64,000 nucleotides of DNA. It comes from Brevibacillus porteri (GTDB taxonomy: Bacteria; Bacillota; Bacilli; Brevibacillales; Brevibacillaceae). A program made the translations under genes and the position numbers. The stretch lies in assembly GCF_003013475.1 (NCBI RefSeq), contig NZ_PXZO01000011.1:214962-278961 (forward strand), read 5' to 3'. Below the pieces are notes generated by a model, which saw only the letters and a list, made by a program, of their open reading frames with translations, made no database searches and was not told where the DNA came from. Positions 21,001 to 30,000 of this stretch are shown one piece after another. The stretch's first letter is position 1; each line of letters begins with the position of its first letter.

Positions 21001-24000
21001 ATATGTGGCGCCAGCAAGTCCTGTGGAAAGCAGTCTGGTAGAGATTTGGGAACGTGTGCTTGGGGTAAACGACATTGGTGTTCTCGACAACTTCTTCCAG
21101 CTAGGTGGGCATTCCTTGAAAGCCATGTCGCTCGCCGCACAGATCCATCGAGAGTATCAAGTCGAGGTTCCACTCAGAGTACTCTTTGCGACACCTACCA
21201 TCCAGGCATTGGCCCAGTATATCGAGACAAGTGGAAAAGACACACATGTACCGATTCAGCCTGTACCGTTGCAAGCGTATTATCCTGTTTCCTCTGCACA
21301 AAAAAGGATGTTTGTCCTGCGCCAGTTTGAAGGCACCGGCACAGTCTATAACATGCCAAGCGTGATGTATATCGAAGGCGATCTGGATCGTGCACGCTTT
21401 GAAACCGCGATACATGGGCTAGTTAATCGACACGAATCGTTGCGAACATCCTTCCACACAGTGAATGGCGAGCCTGTTCAGCGTGTACATGAGGCAGTCG
21501 AACTGGATGTGCGCTATGAGGATTTGACGGAAGACCAAGTCGAGCAAACCATCGAAGCATTTGTGCAAGCATTTGATCTACAGAAGGCTCCGTTGTTGAG
21601 GGTCGGACTCTTCAGCTTGGGAGGGAAGCGACATCTCTTCCTGATGGATATGCATCACATCATTTCGGATGGAGTCTCTGTCGGAATCATCATGGAAGAA
21701 TTCTCGAAGCTGTATCGGAACGAAAATTTGCCAGAGCTTGCTGTTCAATACAAAGATTTTGCTGTCTGGCAGACTGAGCTGTTCCAAACAGACATCTATA
21801 CAAAGCACGAGAACTACTGGTTGAAGTCCTTCGCGGGTGACATTCCGGTACTGAATCTGCCTGCCGATTATTCTCGTCCGATGGTTCAAAGCTTTGAGGG
21901 AGATTGCATTTCGTTCCAAACAGACAAAACGCTGATGGACGATTTATACAAGCTCGCTCATGAGAACCAAACCACGCTGTTTATGGTCTTGCTAGCGGCT
22001 TACAATGTGCTCCTTTCCAAATACAGCGGCCAAGAAGACATCGTAGTGGGAACGCCGATCGCTGGCAGATCTCATGCGGATGTAGAAAAAGTCTTGGGGA
22101 TGTTTGTCAATACATTGGCTTTGCGTAACTACCCTGACGGAACGAAATCGTTCCAGGCATTTTTGGAAGATGTCAAACAGAATACGCTGCAAGCATACGC
22201 CCACCAGGATTATCCGTTTGAAGCACTGGTCGAAAAACTGGAAATCCAGAGGGATCTCAGCAGAAACCCGCTGTTTGACACCATGTTTATTTTGCAAAAC
22301 CTGGACAAAAAAGCTTATGAGCTGGATGGGCTGAAATTTGAAGCCTACTCCGGAGATGGACAGCAAGGCAACGCCAAATTCGATCTCACACTGGAAGCGC
22401 ATGAAGATGAGACAGGAATTCATTTTGGTCTCGTGTACTCCACGAAATTGTTCCAAAGAGACACGATTGAAAGAATGGCAGGTCATTTCCTCCAGGTGCT
22501 GCGAGGAGTCATTGCAGACCAAACATCGGCGTTGCGTCAAATCAACTTGCTCGGTGAGGAAGAAAAACACCTTGTAACTGTTGCATTCAACAATACGTTT
22601 GCCGCGTATCCACGCGAAGGCACGATTCAAGAGCTGTTCGAGGAGCAAGTGGAAAGAACGCCCGAGCATACGGCAGTTGTGATGAACGAACAGATGCTGA
22701 CGTATCGGGAGCTGAACCAAAAAGCGAATCAGATCGCAAGTGCTCTTCGCCGTGAGGAAATCGGGAAGGATTCCGTGGTCGGACTGATCGCAGATCGTTC
22801 TCTCGAGATGATCACAGGCATAATGGGGATCATCAAAGCGGGAGGCGCCTATTTGGGGATTGATCCAGAGCATCCATCCGAGCGCATTTCTTACATGCTT
22901 GAAGATGGCGGCGTGAAGGTTGTCCTTGTTCAAAGACATCTGTTGCATCTCGTCGAAGAAGGTCTCATTCCAATCATTTTGGAAGACGAGAGCCTGGAGA
23001 AAGAAGATGCCAGCAACCTAGCTAATTTCAATGATGCCAAAGACTTGGCCTATGTGATGTACACGTCGGGTTCAACGGGCAAACCAAAAGGAGTCATGGT
23101 CGAGCATCGCAATGTCACCCGATTGGTGAAAAATACGAATTACGTTCAAGTACGCGAAGAAGATCGCATGATTCAAACGGGCGCTATTGGCTTCGACGCC
23201 ATGACGTTTGAGATTTTCGGAGCTCTGTTGCATGGTGCTAGCTTGTTCCTGGTTACCAAGGATGTTCTGTTGGATGCGGAGAAGCTGGGCAGCTTCCTGC
23301 GAGAGAATCGGATTACAACGATGTGGTTAACTTCACCACTGTTTAACCAGCTTTCGCAAGATAACCCGGCGATGTTTGATGGCTTGCGTGCGTTAATCGT
23401 CGGTGGCGAAGCACTGTCTCCGAGACACATCAACAAAGTTAACAGCGCCCATCCCGCTCTGGAAATTTGGAACGGATACGGCCCGACAGAGAACACTACT
23501 TTCTCTACATGCTATTTGATTGAGAAGGAATTCGAAGACAATATTCCGATTGGGAAGCCGATCACGAACTCCACTACGTATATCGTGGATCGCTACAATC
23601 AGCCGCAGCCAATTGGGGTGCCGGGTGAATTGTGCGTAGGTGGAGACGGGGTAGCCAGAGGTTATTTGAACAAGCCAGAATTGACTGCCGAGAAGTTTGT
23701 TCCGAATCCGTTTGTTTCTGGTGAAAACATGTACCGCACAGGGGATTTGGCGAGATGGAAGGCGGATGGAACAATCGAGTATTTGGGACGTATCGACCAA
23801 CAGGTAAAGATCAGAGGCTATCGGATCGAGCTTGGGGAAATCGAGACCGTTCTCACCAATCTGGCAAAGGTAAAAGAAGCTGTCGTTACGGTGATGGATG
23901 ATACGAACGGCCAAAAAGCTCTTTGCGCTTACTTTGTTCCAGAAACGGAACTCGACGCATCAGAGTTGAGAGAAGCGATTTCCAAAGAATTGCCTAGCTA

Positions 24001-27000
24001 CATGGTGCCAGCCTTCTATGTCCAAATGGATAAACTGCCTTTGACTGCAAACGGAAAGCTCGATCGAAGAGCATTGCCGGAACCAACTGGTGATCGGGTT
24101 CAAAGCTCCACATATGTCGCTCCACAAAATGCGACTGAGACGAAGCTGGCTGAAATTTGGCAAGAGGTACTGGGTATTCATGCGATAGGTATTCACGACA
24201 ACTTCTTTGAACTGGGCGGACATTCCCTGAAAGCCATGAATGTGATCACGCAGGTGCACAAAGCATTTCAGGTTGAGCTTCCGTTAAAAGCACTGTTTGA
24301 ATGTCCTACGATCCATGAACTGGCTGGGTATATCGCCGCGAGTGAGATTGAACAGTTTGAGACCATTGAACCAGTAGAGCAAGCAGATTATTATCCAGTC
24401 TCGTTCGCACAAAAAAGAATGTACATCCTGCATGAGTTTGAAGGAAGCGGGATTAGCTACAACGTGCCAAATGTGCTGATAATAGATGGCCATCTGGATT
24501 ACGAACGCTTTGAACATGCGATCCGAACACTGGTAAAACGACACGAATCCTTGCGAACATCCTTCCATTCGATAAACGGGGAACCCGTACAACGAGTACA
24601 TGAGGATGTCGCACTTCTCATCGGTATTTCCGAGGCAACAGAAGACCAAGTAGAGCAACGCATTCAGGAATTGGTCCAGCCGTTTGATCTGGAAGTGGCT
24701 CCGTTGTTCCGGGTTGACTTGATCAAACTGGGAGCAGAACGACATTTGTTCTTCATGGATATGCACCACATCATCTCGGATGGCGTTTCGCTTGCAGTCA
24801 TCGCCAAGGAGTTTGCGAGCTTGTACGAAGAAAAGCAGCTCCCTGACATGCGCATCCAGTATAAAGATTTTGCTGCTTGGCAAACGAAGCTGTCCCAGTC
24901 TGAGCGTTTCCAAAAACAGGAGGATTATTGGACGAATGTCTTTGCAGGGGAGATCCCGTTACTCAACCTGCCAAATGACTTCCCAAGACCTACTGTTCAA
25001 AGCTTCGAAGGCGACACAGTAGCGATCGGTACAGGAAATGAATTGCTTGTGGAATTAAGACAACTCGCTGCAAATACAGGCTCTACACTGTTCATGGTGC
25101 TTTTGGCAGCCTACAATGTGCTGCTGTCCAAATACGCAGGACAGGAAGAAATCGTAGTCGGCACACCGATCGCAGGTCGATCCCACGCAGATGTGGAACG
25201 AATCGTCGGCATGTTCGTCAACACGCTTGCTTTGAAAAATGTGGCAGGAGGCAACCTGACCTTCCGCGAGTTTTTGGGTGACGTGAGACAGAATGCGCTA
25301 CATGCGTTTGAACATCAGGATTATCCGTTTGAACATCTCGTAGATAAGCTGCAAGTGCGGCGCGATCTAAGTCGAAATCCACTGTTCGATACGATGTTCA
25401 GTCTGGGGCTTGCGGACTCATCTGCATTAGAAATTGCAGGACTCAACATGTCTCCTTACCCGGTAGATGGAAATATCGCGAAATTCGATATCGCTTTGGA
25501 TGCGATGGAACAACAGGATGAGCTTCTCGTGCAGTTCAGCTATTGCACGAAGTTGTTTGCAAAAGAATCGATTGATCGCATGGCAACTCATTACGTCAAC
25601 CTCCTAAAGACGATCATCGCGAATCCAGATAGCAAGCTGGCAGAGTTCAGTGTTTTGTCAAAAGATGAGATGGAGCAAATGCTGCATGATTTCAATGCAA
25701 CAAAAGCCGCTTATCCAACGAATAAAACATTCCAGGAGCTATTCGAAGAGCAGGTCGAAAAAACACCGAACCAGGTAGCTGTCATCTTCGAGGATGAACA
25801 GCTAACGTATCGGGAGTTAAATGAAAAAGCAAACCAGCTCGCACGTGTTTTGCGCCAAAAGGGAGTCAAGCCAGAGAGCACGGTCGGCATCATGGTAGAC
25901 CGCTCGTTGTACATGGTAGTAGGAACGCTCGGTATTTTGAAAGCCGGCGGCGCCTACGTTCCGATTGATCCAGACTATCCATTGGAGCGTCAAGCATTCA
26001 TTTTGGAAGATAGCGATGCGAAGCTGTTCCTTACCTTGCAAAAGTTGAATACGCAGCTTGCATTCCCTCACGAGACTCTCTATCTGGATGCAGAGGGGCT
26101 GTATCAGGGAGAAGCGAGCAATCTAGAGCCTGTGGCACTGCCGGAACACGCGGCTTACATCATTTATACTTCTGGTACGACTGGCAAGCCAAAAGGGGTC
26201 GTGATCGAACACCGGAGCTATGCGAATGTCGCGTTTGCCTGGCAGGATGAGTATCACTTGGACACCTTCCCGGTTCGCTTGCTGCAAATGGCGAGCTTCG
26301 CCTTCGACGTATCGACTGGCGATTTTGCCAGAGCATTGCTCACAGGAGGGCAGCTGGTCATTTGCCCGAATGAGGTTAAAATGGATCCTGCTTCCTTGTA
26401 CGAAATCATCAAGCGGTATGAAATCACTATTTTCGAAGCGACACCAGCTTTGATCATGCCATTGATGCATTACATTTACGAAAACAAGCTCGACATCAGT
26501 CAGATGCAGCTCCTGATTCTCGGAGCAGACAGTTGTCCAGCAGAAGACTTCAAGACTTTGCTCACGAGATTCAGCCATTCGTTACGCATTGTTAACAGTT
26601 ATGGGGTAACAGAGGCGTGCATCGATTCCAGCTATTACGAAGAAACCGATGTCTCATCCATTCGCTCGGGAACGGTACCGATCGGAAAACCGCTGCCAAA
26701 TATGCAGATGTATGTGATGGATCAACAATTGAATCTTCAGCCTGTTGGAGTCGTGGGTGAGTTGTGCATCGGTGGAGCAGGGGTAGCTCGCGGTTATTTG
26801 AACAGACCTGATCTGACACTGGAGAAGTTCGTACCGAATCCTTTCGCGCCAGGTGAGCTGCTGTATCGCTCGGGTGATTTGGCGAAGTGGCGCGCGGATG
26901 GCAATGTGGAATTCTTGGGTCGTAACGATCATCAAGTGAAAATCAGGGGTGTCCGTATCGAGCTGGGTGAAATCGAGACACAGCTACGCAAGCTGGACGG

Positions 27001-30000
27001 AATCTTGGAAGCAGTTGTCATCGCAAGAGAGGATCACAGACAAGAAAAGTATTTATGCGCGTACATGGTGGCAGAGCACGAGATCGACACAGCACAAGTA
27101 CGCCAGGAATTGCTAAAAGATTTGCCTCAAGCGATGATTCCATCGTATTTTGTAACGCTTGAAGCGCTGCCGCTAACCGCAAATGGGAAGATCGACAGAC
27201 GTTCCTTGCCGGCGCCAGATGTATCCATGCTTAGAACGACGGATTACGTAGCACCTCGTACGGAGTTGGAAGCGCAATTGGCCCGCGTATGGGAGCAAGT
27301 GCTGAATATGGAGCAAGTAGGGATTCTGGATGATTTCTTTGCAATTGGCGGTCACTCCCTGCGTGCGATGAGTGTGATTTCGAGCATGCATAACGAATAT
27401 CAAGTCGATATTCCGCTTCGTGTTTTGTTCGAAAAACCGACGATTCAACAGTTGGCTGCACACATCGAAGAGACAGCAAGAGGATATGTCATTTCGATTC
27501 AACCAGCACCTGCGCAAGAGTATTATCCTGTTTCATCGGCTCAAAAGCGCATGTATATCCTCCATCAATTTGAAGGGGTCGGTATTAGCTACAATATGCC
27601 TTCGACCATGCTGATCGAAGGGAAGCTGGAACCGGAACGATTAGAGACAGCGTTCAAGCAGCTGATAGAGCGACATGAGAGTCTTCGTACGTCTTTTGCC
27701 GTTGTAAATGGAGAACCTGTTCAGAAGGTTCACGAGGAAGTTTCTTTTGAACTTTCGTATACAACGATCACAGAAGACCAGGCACAAGAGGTCCTTTCAA
27801 CCCTCGTTCAGCCATTCGATCTGGGAGTAGCGCCGTTGCTTCGCGTCCGTCTGCTGCAAATCGGAGAAGATCGTCATGTGCTCTTTACCGACATGCATCA
27901 TAGCATTTCCGACGGTGTATCTTCTGGTATTCTCCTGACAGATTTAGTGCAGCTGTACCAAGGGGACGTTTTGCCAGAACTGCGAATCCAGTACAAGGAC
28001 TTCTCCGTATGGCAACAGGAGCTTTTCCAATCCGATGCTTTCAACAAGCAAGAAGAGCACTGGGCACAAGTGTTTGCAGACGAAATTCCAGTACTAAACC
28101 TGCAAACGGATTTCACCCGACCAAGCATTCAAAATTTCGCAGGGGATCAGTTTACCATCGGAACGGGTAAACAACTCATGGAAGGCTTGAACCAGCTGGC
28201 TCGAGAAACGGGAACGACGCTGTACATGGTGCTCCTTGCGACGTACAACGTACTGCTTTCCAAGTATTCCGGGCAGGAGGACATCATCGTCGGTACGCCG
28301 ATTACAGGCAGATCCCATGCTGAATTGGAACCAATCGTCGGTATGTTTGTAAACACATTGGCGATGAGAAACAAGCCGCATGCTGGGAAAACATTCACCG
28401 AGTTGTTGCTGGAAGTCAAGCAGAATGCATTAGACGCTTACGCTCATCAGGATTATCCGTTTGAGGAGCTGGTGGAAAAACTCGACATTCCGCGAGACTT
28501 AAGCAGAAACCCGCTCTTTGACACTATGTTTACTGTGCAGAACAACACGGATGATTCCATCGATCTGCTCGGATTGACACTTGCTCCTTTCATGACTGAT
28601 CAGGCTGGCAACCATTCCAAATTCGATTTGACGCTGATTGCCACAGAAGAGCGTGAAGAGATTAGCATTGGCGTGGAGTACAGCACGAGCTTGTTTACGA
28701 GAGAGACGATTGAACGGTTAAGCAACCACTTCATGGCTATTGCCCAAATCGTTGTGCAAAATCCACATATCCGCTTGAGTGAAATCGACATGCTCAGGGC
28801 GGAGGAGAAGCAGCAAATTTTCGAGCATTTCAATGATACAGCTGTCAGCTATGTACAAGACAAAACGCTGCATCAATTATTCGAAGAGCAAGTTGCGAAG
28901 ACGCCAGATCAGGAAGCTATTCTCTTCAACGGTCTGTCACTGACGTACAGCGAGCTCAATGAACGAGCCAACAGACTGGCAAGAGTTCTGCGCACCAAAG
29001 GAATTGGACCTGATCGTCTTGTAGCAGTCATGGCGGAGCGTTCACCAGAGATGATCATTGGCATCCTCGGTATTTTAAAGGCAGGCGGTGCGTATGTTCC
29101 GATCGATCCGGCGTATCCGCAAGAACGCATTCAGTACTTGCTGGAGGACAGCGACGCAGCACTGCTTCTCTGCCAGTCTCATCTGTCAGAACTATTGTCT
29201 CGCGTGTCGAGCGGGCTTGATTGGCTCGATCTGAACGCAGAGCATGAAGTCGAAATGGATGGCGCCAATCTCGCATCACTCAATCAACCGACTGATCTTG
29301 CCTATGTGATCTATACATCGGGGACGACCGGTAAGCCGAAGGGCGTCATGATTCCACATCAGGGAATCGTCAATTGCTTGCAGTGGAGAAGAGATGAGTA
29401 TGGATTCGGACCGGGAGACAAGGCGTTGCAGGTATTCTCTTTTGCCTTCGATGGGTTTGTAGCCAGCTTGTTCGCTCCGCTTCTCGGTGGTGCTAGTTGC
29501 GTCTTGCCGAGAGAGGAAGAAGCCAAAGATCCGGTAGCGCTGAAAAAGCTGATTGCCTCAACGGGAGTCACACATTATTACGGGGTACCGAGTCTGTTCC
29601 AAGCGATTTTGGATTGCTCAACCGCTGCAGATTTCACTCCTCTGCGTTGCGTAACATTGGGAGGCGAGAAACTACCTGCGCAGCTTGTGCAAAAAACGAA
29701 AGAAAAACATCCAGCAATCGAGATCAACAATGAATACGGTCCGACCGAAAACAGCGTCGTCACTACCATCTCTCGTTCGATCGAAGCAGGGCAAGACATC
29801 ACGATTGGGCGACCGCTAGCCAATGTACAGGTTTACATCGTAGATACACAACATCACTTGCAACCGATCGGCGTAGTGGGAGAGCTATGCATCGGAGGAC
29901 CCGGACTTGCAAGAGGTTATTTGAATAAATCAGAGCTCACACAAGAGAAGTTCGTTCCGAATCCGTTTGTGCCAGGAGAGCTCATGTACAAAACAGGTGA

